In this document: piece by piece, positions 13,299 to 20,707 of the stretch
How the letters are laid out: every line of letters begins with the position of its first letter
Numbering within the stretch: position 1 is the stretch's first letter
From: an uncultured Capnocytophaga sp.
GTDB taxonomy: Bacteria; Bacteroidota; Bacteroidia; Flavobacteriales; Flavobacteriaceae
Direction: 5' to 3'
Length of the DNA: 21,197 bases
Assembly: GCF_938029845.1 (NCBI RefSeq)
Contig: NZ_CALHGG010000021.1
Coordinates: 1 to 21,197 of the forward strand
Position numbers and translations under genes: made by a program
The notes under the pieces: generated by a model
The model's input: only the letters and a program-made list of their open reading frames with translations
What the model was told of the DNA's origin: nothing
The model's database searches: none

Positions 13299-14873
13299 AT
13301 GGCAGGAGCAGCAAATTCACCACGACAGAGGATGATTAACCTGATGTATCTGGTTTTCATCGCGATGATGGCGCTCAATATGGGTAAAGAAGTACTAAGT
13401 GCGTTTGGGCTTATGAACGAAAAATTACAAGCCGCTAACGAACGTTATCAATCTACCAATGACGCCGTCTTTGACGAATTAGAGAAAAAAGAACAAGAAA
13501 AACCTGAAGAATATGCCGAGGCTTTGAAAAAGGCTCGTCAAGTAAGAGATTTGTCTAACGAATATTACTCTTACTTAGGGACTCTCAAAGAAGAAGTAAT
13601 GTCTCAAGCTGGTAAAACTGAAGCAGAAAGAAAGGATTACCAAGTAATGGACAAATCCGATATGTTGGACGAAAAATTCTTTAAAACTGATGGACTTAAA
13701 CCAGCAGGTCAGGAGTTCTTAGACAAAATTAAAAACTATCGTAACCAATTGGTAAGCCTTCTTGACCCCAAAGAAGAAGCTCTTAAGGCAATCATTGAAG
13801 AACGCTTTAGCACTGGTACGAATGACAAAGTAAAAGACCGTGAAGGAAATAGCGTAGGTTGGGTACAGTACAACTACGAAGGTTTCCCTTATATAGCGGC
13901 TGTTACTAAGTTCTCTCAACTACAATCCGACATTCGCCAAACAGAACAAGACTTCTATAAGGCTATACTCGGTGAGAAGATGGGAGAAGAGCTTTCTATG
14001 AAACACTATACTACCTTACTTGAACAATCTAGAGGGGCTTACTATGCTAACCAAGAGTTTGACGGAGCTATTGTTCTTGGACGTAAAGATAAGTCTACCA
14101 AACCTAAAAAAGTAGAACTTACTCTTGATGGTCGCCCTATCCCTGAATCACAAGTAGAAGTAGTAGAAGGAAAGGTAAAACTTAAAGTTAATACAGGTAA
14201 CGTAGGTGATCACAAGATTGAAGGAAAACTTATCTATGAACAAAAGGGTGAGGAAATTCCAGTAGATGTGTCTCAATCATTTACCACTATCCCTCGTCCT
14301 AACGAAGCGGTAATCTCTGCTGATAAGATGAACGTGGTATACCGTGGTGTAGTGAACCCTATGACTATCTCCATGCCAGGGGTGCCTGATAATCAAGTTA
14401 ATGCTTCTGCACCAGGACTTTCTCGTAAGAGCGGACCTAACTATATCATGAAGCCTAACGCTGGTTCAGCTGAAGTAACCATCAATGTAACTGGTACATT
14501 CGACGGACAGAAATTCTCTTCTTCTAAGAAGTTCCGTATAAAAGATATTCCAAAACCAGAAGGAGCTATCTTACGTACTACTGGAGCTGTGAAATTGGCT
14601 AAGGCTAATATCTTGGCAGGGGAACTTTCTGTTGCTTTCAACGACTTTGATTTTGACCTTACTACCAAAGTAAACTCTTTCCGTATCTTAGTACCAGGAC
14701 AACCTAGTGTGGTTGTACAAGGTAGCCGTGTAAGTGCTAGTGGTGCAGCAGCAGCAGCTGTAAACCGTGCTAAGAAGGGAGATATAATTCAAATATCAGA
14801 GATACGTTACTCAGTATCAGGATATAGTGGTACTCCTAAACCAGCTACTCCTATATCTATCGAAGTATTATAA
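13299..14873 (+). CDS. gldM: Type IX secretion/gliding motor shaft GldM
   Basis: GldM (PorM) is the shaft of the rotary motor. Its single transmembrane helix sits in the GldL ring, and its long periplasmic region reaches the GldK/GldN ring. The 524-aa protein begins with SPRQRMINLMYLVFIAMMAL and has one membrane helix at about 12-35. Residues 36-220 are long helices (domain D1). From about 225 on, three beta-rich domains (D2-D4) follow: KKVELTLDGRPIPESQVEV, then IPRPNEAVISADKMNVVYRG, and the C-terminal RTTGAVKLAKANILAG part. Length and domain order agree with the family. A short Ala run (SASGAAAAAV near 482-491) is notable but harmless-looking. Confidence 0.97.
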   Translation: MAGAANSPRQRMINLMYLVFIAMMALNMGKEVLSAFGLMNEKLQAANERYQSTNDAVFDELEKKEQEKPEEYAEALKKARQVRDLSNEYYSYLGTLKEEVMSQAGKTEAERKDYQVMDKSDMLDEKFFKTDGLKPAGQEFLDKIKNYRNQLVSLLDPKEEALKAIIEERFSTGTNDKVKDREGNSVGWVQYNYEGFPYIAAVTKFSQLQSDIRQTEQDFYKAILGEKMGEELSMKHYTTLLEQSRGAYYANQEFDGAIVLGRKDKSTKPKKVELTLDGRPIPESQVEVVEGKVKLKVNTGNVGDHKIEGKLIYEQKGEEIPVDVSQSFTTIPRPNEAVISADKMNVVYRGVVNPMTISMPGVPDNQVNASAPGLSRKSGPNYIMKPNAGSAEVTINVTGTFDGQKFSSSKKFRIKDIPKPEGAILRTTGAVKLAKANILAGELSVAFNDFDFDLTTKVNSFRILVPGQPSVVVQGSRVSASGAAAAAVNRAKKGDIIQISEIRYSVSGYSGTPKPATPISIEVL

Positions 14874-14887
14874 CAAATTATAAGATT

Positions 14888-15790
14888 ATGAAACAAGCAC
14901 TAAAGAATATCCTGACGCTATCTTTTTTGTGGATAGTTTCCTCAACTACTTTCGCTCAAGTGAATATCTTGAATGCAAAAGTTCCAACTGAGATAGGTGA
15001 GAAGACAACAGCTCAACAGGAATCTGACAATGACGTACCACTTCCTTATGGTTATGTAGATGACCGTGATATCATGTGGTCAACTACCACTTGGGAACTT
15101 GTGGACTTGGAAGAAAGAGCTAACTTCCCGCTACTATTCCCTATTGATACTATGGAGATTGGTGCAGACCGTCGCTCCTTGTACGATGTTCTCCTAAGAG
15201 CGATGAAGGAGAAAAAACTCACTGAAACTTATACAGATTCCTATTTCACAGAAAAGAGAACTTTCGATGACCTTAAGTACAGTTTGTCCAAGGCCGATAC
15301 CCTTGATGCAGGATATGAAATCCTTAACCAAGGACAGCCATTGCCTCCAGAATACATTGTACGTACTGACCTTACCTCAAGGGATATCGTACAGTATCGT
15401 ATCAAAGGTCTATGGTATTTCGACAAACGACAAGGAGAACTTAAGTATCGCTTACTTGGAATTGCTCCAGTAGCTCCTGATGTGAGTGTTTTAGGAACTG
15501 ATGATGCACAATCAAACTTGGTAGAACTCTTCTGGGTATGGTATCCTGCAGCAAGAAATATCTTGCATAAGGCTAGAGTATTCAATCAGTTGAACTCAGC
15601 TAACCGTATCTCCTTTGACCACTTGCTCAACGCGCGCCGTTTTGTAGGGGTTATCTATAAGGAAGATAACGTGTATGGGGATAGGGAAATCAAGAAATAC
15701 CTTCCTGACAATGCCTTATACCAGCTCTTAGAAGCAGAACGTATCAAACAACGTATCCGCGACCGCGAACAAGATATGTGGGTTTATTAA
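14888..15790 (+). CDS. gldN: Gliding motility / type IX secretion ring protein GldN
   Basis: GldN (PorN) is the soluble periplasmic partner of GldK in the outer ring of the type IX secretion system. The 300-aa product has a Sec signal peptide (about 1-24, ending TTFAQ). The conserved DDRDIMWSTTTWELVDLEER segment (near 57-76) is characteristic, as is the downstream EYIVRTDLTSRDIVQYRIKG region. The protein ends DREQDMWVY. It starts 14 bp after gldM and is the last gene of the operon, followed by a strong terminator. No sprA, porV or porP-type genes are in this window, so other secretion components must lie elsewhere. Confidence 0.95.
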   Translation: MKQALKNILTLSFLWIVSSTTFAQVNILNAKVPTEIGEKTTAQQESDNDVPLPYGYVDDRDIMWSTTTWELVDLEERANFPLLFPIDTMEIGADRRSLYDVLLRAMKEKKLTETYTDSYFTEKRTFDDLKYSLSKADTLDAGYEILNQGQPLPPEYIVRTDLTSRDIVQYRIKGLWYFDKRQGELKYRLLGIAPVAPDVSVLGTDDAQSNLVELFWVWYPAARNILHKARVFNQLNSANRISFDHLLNARRFVGVIYKEDNVYGDREIKKYLPDNALYQLLEAERIKQRIRDREQDMWVY

Positions 15791-15800
15791 AACAATATAC

Positions 15801-15832
15801 AAAAAAGGCTGTCCTTTTGGACAGCCTTTTTT
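15801..15832 (+). terminator. Strong terminator of the gldKLMN operon
   Basis: A perfect 14-bp stem AAAAAAGGCTGTCC / GGACAGCCTTTTTT with loop TTTT begins 10 bp after the gldN stop. Confidence 0.95.
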
Positions 15833-15918
15833 ATATATTTTTCCAAACGCTGCTCACTTACGGAACCTTACTTACATATTTGTCCACTTGACTTTATTTG
15901 TCACCTATCTTTTAAGCC

Positions 15919-16440
15919 TTGAATCTCGATTTTCTTAGTCAATATTTTACCGAAGTACGCTTCGCCAAGGGAGAACTCCTCACTCGTGTAGGTGAGGTAG
16001 AAAACTACTTGTATTACCTTAGCGAAGGTATAGTACGCTTTTTCTATTATAATCCTACTACAGATAAGGAAACTACGGTGGATATACTGTTTCCTGAATC
16101 GTTCTGCCTTTCTTATACCTCCTTTGTTAAGCAAGAACCTTCACTGCTTTCTATTGAAGCCCTTAAGGATGTTACTGCCTATAAGATAGGGCGTGAACAC
16201 CTTAACCACCTGATACAGCAACAGGAGTATCTCCAAATAAAAGCTGATATACTAGAACACTTGCTTATTGAGAAAATGCAGCGTGAAGCGCAATTTTTAC
16301 TACAATCCCCCGAAGAAATCTACCGTACCCTATTGGAGAAAGACCCTAAGCTTATTCAGAATATTCCACTGAAATATATTGCTTCCTATATAGGCATTAC
16401 CCCCCAAGCCCTCAGCAGAATACGCAGGCGTATTTTCTAA
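15919..16440 (+). CDS. Crp/Fnr-family transcriptional regulator (short N-terminus, TTG start)
   Basis: The predicted 173-aa DNA-binding regulator has a cyclic-nucleotide-binding-type barrel at about 10-105 (EVRFAKGELLTRVGEVENYL, LYYLSEGIVRFFYYN), a dimerisation helix and a C-terminal helix-turn-helix (IPLKYIASYIGITPQALSRI). The ligand is not evident. The frame can open only at TTG 15919 because an in-frame TAA sits two codons upstream. The usual 15-20 residues before the barrel are missing. Either this is a true TTG start of a compact protein or the 5' end has been lost by a small deletion or frameshift. No exact TANNTTTG box is seen; TTTATTTG at 15893-15900 is a near match. Its stop codon overlaps the stop of the convergent gene. 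Confidence 0.75.
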   Translation: MNLDFLSQYFTEVRFAKGELLTRVGEVENYLYYLSEGIVRFFYYNPTTDKETTVDILFPESFCLSYTSFVKQEPSLLSIEALKDVTAYKIGREHLNHLIQQQEYLQIKADILEHLLIEKMQREAQFLLQSPEEIYRTLLEKDPKLIQNIPLKYIASYIGITPQALSRIRRRIF

Positions 16441-16967
16441 GGGGTCATTTTTTCATTGAGTTCTTCTAATAATTCTTCCACAAGAGAGAAATGAGTTCTT
16501 GGATATTTGCTTCTCTTCTCTAAGATTGTATTCAAGTGAGATTGTAATTTCATATAAAGCGCTGTTTCTGACGTAGTACATTTTAGATCTTCTTTCAGTA
16601 AATGGGCTATTTCATCATACGCTTCATCTTCTAATGTGATAATAAGCCATTCTACCTTGCCCAAAAAGTCTCTGGAGATATGTTCTTGGTAGAAGGTATC
16701 GAATAGCTCAAAGAAGGCATCTAAAGCCTTTTCTTTAGTCTTGAATTTGTAGAAGAGTATATCCGCCCATCCTCTACTATCTCTAAGATGATATTTCTTG
16801 CGTAACCAATAGTAAAAATCATTATAGAGTATATCTGCTTTTACATCTTCTTCTTGATTGCGATAATACCAACCATTTAGGAAATTATATAAGCAGAATA
16901 TATCATGTTCGTGAATAAATAGTTCAGGGCGTGGTTTGATAAGGTTAATGAGTTCTATGATGTTCAT
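16437..16967 (-). CDS. Uncharacterised helical acidic protein, possible immunity-like fold
   Basis: The 176-aa cytoplasmic protein has no signal peptide or membrane segment and is rich in aromatic and acidic residues. Segments such as KPRPELFIHEHDIFCLYNFL (11-30), FYYWLRKKYHLRDSRGWADI and FFELFDTFYQEH recall small bacterial proteins with the pattern 'RPxxYl...L..Fl.Gy....f..wl...y...s.gW..I', often found near polymorphic toxins as putative immunity proteins. No toxin is next to it, and the family is not firmly recognised. The tail (about 118-172) is a likely helical hairpin. It has its own -7 box and converges with the Crp-type gene, their stop codons overlapping by 4 bp, so transcripts from the two would collide. 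Confidence 0.75.
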   Translation of the reverse strand: MNIIELINLIKPRPELFIHEHDIFCLYNFLNGWYYRNQEEDVKADILYNDFYYWLRKKYHLRDSRGWADILFYKFKTKEKALDAFFELFDTFYQEHISRDFLGKVEWLIITLEDEAYDEIAHLLKEDLKCTTSETALYMKLQSHLNTILEKRSKYPRTHFSLVEELLEELNEKMTP

Positions 16968-17030
16968 CTTTTATTTTCTATCTACTTGTTTTTCAATTAT
17001 TTTATGTATCCAATTTTTTGCTGTGAGCCG

Positions 17031-17038
17031 CAAAAGTA
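17031..17038 (-). promoter_or_regulatory. -7 promoter element of the uncharacterised minus-strand gene
   Basis: Read on the minus strand these bases are TACTTTTG, matching TANNTTTG, about 63 bp before the ATG at 16967. Confidence 0.55.
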
Positions 17039-17094
17039 AGAGGCGATATTCCTTTCAAAATTACGATTTTATTCTTAAACTACCAAAAGCATTT

Positions 17095-17110
17095 ATGAAC
17101 CCAAGTTCAT
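17095..17110. promoter_or_regulatory. Palindromic operator candidate upstream of the Acg-type nitroreductase
   Basis: ATGAAC-CCAA-GTTCAT is a perfect 6-4-6 palindrome located where the -33 region of the downstream promoter would be. A dimeric repressor (for example of HxlR, MarR or TetR type) could block the promoter there; the regulator is not encoded nearby. Confidence 0.45.
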
Positions 17111-17131
17111 TTTTTCTACATTTTTTGGTCG

Positions 17132-17139
17132 TTACTTTG
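17132..17139 (+). promoter_or_regulatory. Near-consensus -7 element of the Acg-type nitroreductase gene
   Basis: TTACTTTG differs from TANNTTTG at the second base and lies 24 bp before the ATG at 17164, the spacing seen at other promoters here. Confidence 0.4.
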
Positions 17140-17163
17140 CATTGAAAAACAAAGACAAATAAA

Positions 17164-18201
17164 ATGAACTTCAAAATGTTATCCTTTACTTTTATGATGG
17201 CGCTAGTTGCCCTTAAGGGACGCGCCCAAGATGCCGATTACATGACCCTCATTAAGGCTGCTACTCAAGCGCCTTCGGGTCATAACTCTCAACCATGGTG
17301 GTTTGAGACCTCTGACCATAGTATTGTGATCTCACCCAATTTGGATAGGGCACTTCCTGCAGTGGATGGTCAGCACCGCGAACTCTTTATCAGTTTAGGT
17401 TGTGCGCTGGAAAATCTTTGTACGAAAGCCACTGAATTGCACTATCAGACTAAGGTGAGTCTCAGTGATGAAGGAGTTATCACAGTAGAACTACAAAAAT
17501 CCAATACAGTAATCGCTGACCCTTTGGCAGCAGTGATTGAGAAGCGGCAAACAAACCGTTCTGAGTATGAGGATAGAAATATTGATCCCATACTATTACA
17601 AAACCTTATCGACAGGGTGAGTGAAGAAGTGCCTGCTACTCAGGGGCAAGTGAAACTCTATGCCTTTGCCAAGGATACTCCACTTTTTAAAACCCTCACC
17701 CAAGCTGTGTTAGAAGGTAATACCATGCAGATGGGAGACCCTGCTTTCAAAGATGAACTCCTCTCTTGGATTCGCTTTAATAAAAAACATGCAGAGAGTA
17801 CCCATGATGGGTTGAGCTATGCAGTATTGGGAGCTCCTAACTTACCTCGCTGGGTCACTGAACCTATCGTAAAGGCCAGTCTCAAGGCAAAGCCTCAAAA
17901 CAAGACCGATCTTAAAAAAATACGTTCTTCTTCGCATATGGTATTGCTAACTACCCAGAAGAATGACATTCACACATGGATACAAATAGGTCGCACCCTC
18001 GAACGCTTTCTGCTCTTGCTCACTCAGGCAGGAATCGCACATGCTTACCTCAATCAGCCTTGTGAAGTGCCTGAAATCAACGCCACATTGCGTGAAAATC
18101 TTCCTATAGCTCAGGCTTACCCCCAAATACTTCTACGACTTGGTTATGCTCAACCTATGGCCTACTCCAAGAGGAAAGATATTAGAGAAGTAATGAGATA
18201 A
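17164..18201 (+). CDS. Acg-family FMN-binding nitroreductase-like protein with signal peptide
   Basis: The 345-aa protein resembles Acg-like double nitroreductase proteins, in which two half-domains make one FMN site. Motifs seen are APSGHNSQPWWF (36-47), DGQHRELFISLGCALENL (68-85) and the KRQTNRSEY segment (127-135). Acg relatives bind FMN, often without clear reductase activity, possibly storing flavin or countering nitrosative or redox stress. Unusually, residues 1-21 (hydrophobic core FTFMMALVAL, ending GRA before QD) look like a Sec signal peptide preceding the place where cytoplasmic relatives normally begin (DADYMTLIKAA). The ATG at 17164 fits the promoter spacing; a start at Met5 would still leave the hydrophobic segment. 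Export of a flavoprotein by Sec would be notable. The gene appears monocistronic. Confidence 0.8.
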   Translation: MNFKMLSFTFMMALVALKGRAQDADYMTLIKAATQAPSGHNSQPWWFETSDHSIVISPNLDRALPAVDGQHRELFISLGCALENLCTKATELHYQTKVSLSDEGVITVELQKSNTVIADPLAAVIEKRQTNRSEYEDRNIDPILLQNLIDRVSEEVPATQGQVKLYAFAKDTPLFKTLTQAVLEGNTMQMGDPAFKDELLSWIRFNKKHAESTHDGLSYAVLGAPNLPRWVTEPIVKASLKAKPQNKTDLKKIRSSSHMVLLTTQKNDIHTWIQIGRTLERFLLLLTQAGIAHAYLNQPCEVPEINATLRENLPIAQAYPQILLRLGYAQPMAYSKRKDIREVMR

Positions 18202-18281
18202 TTTGTCAATGAGTTAAAGAGCTTAAGAATCGAATAGCTAGTTACCTTATTAGCAAATTGGAAAATAGATAAATTGGTACA

Positions 18282-18311
18282 TTGTTAAACGAAGAAAAAG
18301 TTGTATATTTG
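18282..18311 (+). promoter_or_regulatory. Promoter of the vWA lipoprotein (-33 TTG, -7 TATATTTG)
   Basis: TTG at 18282-18284 and TATATTTG at 18304-18311 are 19 bp apart, and the -7 box is 28 bp before the ATG at 18340. The upstream spacer from 18202 is AT-rich with loose AATTGG words and no gene. Confidence 0.7.
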
Positions 18312-18339
18312 TCCCATATAACCATAATGATTGACAAAT

Positions 18340-19887
18340 ATGAAAAAAAGAGTTGTTTTTACAGTTCTAGGCAGTTTGCTATGGCTTGGCTGTGGTAATA
18401 ACCATGATATGATGTATAGCCCAGAATATCAGTATCCTCCTTATACAGAGCATATGCAAGTACCTACAGGTGAGAGTAGAGAAACCTTTAAAGAACTCAA
18501 GGAAAATCCCTTTGTAGAGGTAGCCTCCCAGCCTGTCTCTACCTTTTCGGTAGATGTGGATAGGGCAGCTTATAGCAATATCCGCCGTATGATACAACAG
18601 GGCACCTTCCCACCTAAGGATGCTGTACGTATTGAGGAGATGATTAACTACTTTGATTATGACTATCCTACACCCGATGCACAAACGCCTTCTCCATTGC
18701 GAGTGAGTTACGAGCAGGCACCTGCTCCATGGAATGCCCAGCACCAGCTTTTGCGAATTGGTCTGAAGACAAAGCCTTTAGACCTCTCCCAGACACCTCC
18801 CTCTCACCTGGTGTTCCTTATTGATGTCTCTGGTTCTATGATTGATTACAACAAGCTCCCCTTGCTCAAGGCTTCCCTAAAGCTCTTGCTCCAAAAGCTC
18901 AAGGAGCAGGACAAGGTGAGTATCGTAACCTATGCCAGTGGTACACGGGTAGCACTGGAGCCTACCTCGGTTAGGGAGCGAGAGAAGATAGAAAATGTAT
19001 TGGATGAGCTTGAAGCAGGTGGAGGTACCTCAGGCGAACAAGGAATTCAACTGGCTTACGAGCAGGCACACAAGGCCTTTATCAAGGGAGGAAATAATCG
19101 TATTATTCTGGCTACCGATGGAGATTTTAATATAGGTATTAACAATCCTAATGACCTTAAAGCTTTCGTTGAAAAGCAGCGTGAGAGGGGCGTGTATCTC
19201 TCTGTACTGGGCTTTGGTATGGGCAATTACCGAGACGATATGGCCGAGACCTTAGCCGATAGCGGTAATGGTAACTATGCTTATATAGATAATCTTACAG
19301 AGGCGAAGAAGGTATTGGTCAATGAGTTCGGTGGTACACTCTTTACTGTAGCCAAGGATGTGAAGTTACAAATAGAGTTCAATCCTAAGTATGTAAAGCA
19401 ATACAAACTCCTAGGCTACGAAAATCGTATGCTTGCCAATGAGGATTTCACCAATGACAAAAAGGACGCAGGCGAAGTAGGGGCAGGACATTCCGTTACA
19501 GCTATTTATGAAATCGTCCCTTCCGATGGAAAAGTGACCTCCTCCCTCCGTTATCAAGATAGTCAGCTCAATGAAATAGGGAAGGGCAATGAGGTAGCTT
19601 TCCTGAAAATCCGCTACAAAGACCCTAAAGAAGCCAACGCCGCCAGCCGAGAAGTGGTGGAGCCGTTGATCTTTAACCTAAAAGAACTGGCTCAGGCGTC
19701 TGATGATTTTCGCTTCGCTGCGGCAGTGACCGAATTTGGCTTGCTGCTGAGAGACTCCGAGCACAAAGCCGACGCTTCCTATGACCAAGTGGTGGAATTG
19801 GCTAAGAATGCTTTTGGACGAGATGAAGAAGGCTACCGAAAGGAGTTTGTTCGCTTAGTGGAAAGTGCGAAGTTGATGAAACGATAA
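18340..19887 (+). CDS. YfbK-like von Willebrand factor A domain lipoprotein
   Basis: The 515-aa lipoprotein has lipobox LWLGC (Cys18). It follows the YfbK layout: an N-terminal vWF_A-associated region at about 55-145 (FSVDVDRAAYSNIRRMI, then RIEEMINYFDYDY), a vWA domain at about 155-335, and a C-terminal DUF3520-like part (about 340-510). The metal-ion-dependent adhesion site is intact: DVSGSM with Asp162, Ser164 and Ser166, Thr230 in GGGTSGEQG, and Asp260 in LATDGD. Such domains bind protein ligands through a divalent metal. No function is established; envelope protein assembly or adhesion are options. No acidic export signal follows the cysteine, so a periplasmic-facing position is as likely as a surface one. 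The ATG at 18340 is chosen over an in-frame TTG at 18331 because it gives a compact lipoprotein signal. Confidence 0.88.
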   Translation: MKKRVVFTVLGSLLWLGCGNNHDMMYSPEYQYPPYTEHMQVPTGESRETFKELKENPFVEVASQPVSTFSVDVDRAAYSNIRRMIQQGTFPPKDAVRIEEMINYFDYDYPTPDAQTPSPLRVSYEQAPAPWNAQHQLLRIGLKTKPLDLSQTPPSHLVFLIDVSGSMIDYNKLPLLKASLKLLLQKLKEQDKVSIVTYASGTRVALEPTSVREREKIENVLDELEAGGGTSGEQGIQLAYEQAHKAFIKGGNNRIILATDGDFNIGINNPNDLKAFVEKQRERGVYLSVLGFGMGNYRDDMAETLADSGNGNYAYIDNLTEAKKVLVNEFGGTLFTVAKDVKLQIEFNPKYVKQYKLLGYENRMLANEDFTNDKKDAGEVGAGHSVTAIYEIVPSDGKVTSSLRYQDSQLNEIGKGNEVAFLKIRYKDPKEANAASREVVEPLIFNLKELAQASDDFRFAAAVTEFGLLLRDSEHKADASYDQVVELAKNAFGRDEEGYRKEFVRLVESAKLMKR

Positions 19888-19927
19888 GTCAATTGACCAA
19901 TGAGTCAATGAGTCAATCAGTCAATTG
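19888..19927. repeat. Tandem 8-bp repeat tract, five units, bounded by palindromes
   Basis: Units at 19888, 19896, 19904, 19912 and 19920 read GTCAATTG, ACCAATGA, GTCAATGA, GTCAATCA and GTCAATTG. The first and last extend to the palindrome GTCAATTGAC (19888-19897 and 19920-19929), so the ends can also pair as an 11-bp stem (19887-19897 with 19920-19930). The tract begins right after the vWA stop codon and might act as its terminator. Confidence 0.75.
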
Positions 19928-19938
19928 ACTAGTTTGTT

Positions 19939-19980
19939 AATTATTTATTATTAATCACCAATCATTAATCATTAATTATT
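19939..19980. repeat. Tandem 7-bp repeat tract, six units, in the promoter of the paralogous lipoproteins
   Basis: Consecutive heptamers from 19939 read AATTATT, TATTATT, AATCACC, AATCATT, AATCATT and AATTATT. The last base is the first T of the -7 box at 19980. A TTTG word sits just upstream at 19933-19936, 43 bp from the -7 box, so the repeats fill the space where the -33/-7 spacer should be. Confidence 0.75.
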
Positions 19981-19987
19981 ATCTTTG
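19980..19987 (+). promoter_or_regulatory. -7 promoter element of the paralogous lipoprotein pair
   Basis: TATCTTTG matches TANNTTTG, 30 bp before the ATG at 20018, and abuts the heptamer tract. No -33 TTG lies at standard distance. Confidence 0.65.
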
Positions 19988-20017
19988 CCGCCCAATAATC
20001 TTAAAAAAATAGAGAAG

Positions 20018-20659
20018 ATGAAAAGAGTAATCTATGCACTTTGTGCAGGGGTATTCGCTTTGATTGCTTTAGTTTCTTGTTCTAAGTCAGATAGTAATGA
20101 GCCTAAACGATTTGATATTCCAGCAGAAGCCAAAGCTATTATTCCAGAGGAATATATAGCTAAGATGAACGCTAATGGAATGACTATTAATGAGGGAACC
20201 AATCCTCCCAATATAGAGGGGATATTCGCCACTGGTATCTTAGAGATGATATATACCAGTCTTGAGAATGATGGTTACCCTGTAGGGAAAGAGATAGATA
20301 GCTATCGTTTCAAGTTCTATGAGCAAAAAGGCACCAAAGTAAGAACAGATTATATAAATGAAGCAATTACTGCTAATGATCAGGCGAAAGGAAGAGGGAC
20401 TATTATTTCGGGCAATGGTAATAAGTTTACTGCTTATTTGGATATGGATGTTACTGATTTGGAAATAAAAACTCGTGATGTGTCTGTACTCTCAGGAGAG
20501 ATTACTCCCCAAGGGATCAAGGATTTTCAGTATGGGTTTCTTAAAATAGAAAAAACAGGAGATACCAGTAACAGAATGGTTCCCGAAGGGACTATACGTA
20601 TTTGGGTAAGTCAAAGTAAATTGGCTATAAAAAAGCAAAATTACCCTTATGGAGATTAG
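20018..20659 (+). CDS. Putative surface lipoprotein, first of a tandem paralogue pair
   Basis: The 213-aa lipoprotein has lipobox ALVSC (Cys21) followed by SKSDSNEPKR, compatible with surface export in Capnocytophaga. No known domain is recognised. Notable segments are AKMNANGMTINEGTNPPNIE, then YRFKFYEQKGTKVRTDYINE and GRGTIISGNGNKFTAYLDM; the last looks like a beta-strand-rich shell. It is clearly paralogous to the next gene over its whole visible length, sharing the signal (MKR-IYALC), GGTNPP/EGTNPP, KFYxQxG and the ISGxGxKFT core. The ATG at 20018 gives a proper lipoprotein signal; an in-frame TTG at 19985 lies in the -7 box and is rejected. The function is unknown; an interaction or binding protein of variable surface type is possible. 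Confidence 0.82.
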   Translation: MKRVIYALCAGVFALIALVSCSKSDSNEPKRFDIPAEAKAIIPEEYIAKMNANGMTINEGTNPPNIEGIFATGILEMIYTSLENDGYPVGKEIDSYRFKFYEQKGTKVRTDYINEAITANDQAKGRGTIISGNGNKFTAYLDMDVTDLEIKTRDVSVLSGEITPQGIKDFQYGFLKIEKTGDTSNRMVPEGTIRIWVSQSKLAIKKQNYPYGD

Positions 20660-20707
20660 CAATTAGCAGATTAATAGTGAAAGAGAAAACAATTAAAGGA
20701 TAAAAAA

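Noticed and set aside
19888..19980. Short repeats considered as a CRISPR array or attachment site
   Set aside because: The units are 7-8 bp without unique spacers, no cas genes or integrase are present, and the ends do not match a tRNA or other integration site.
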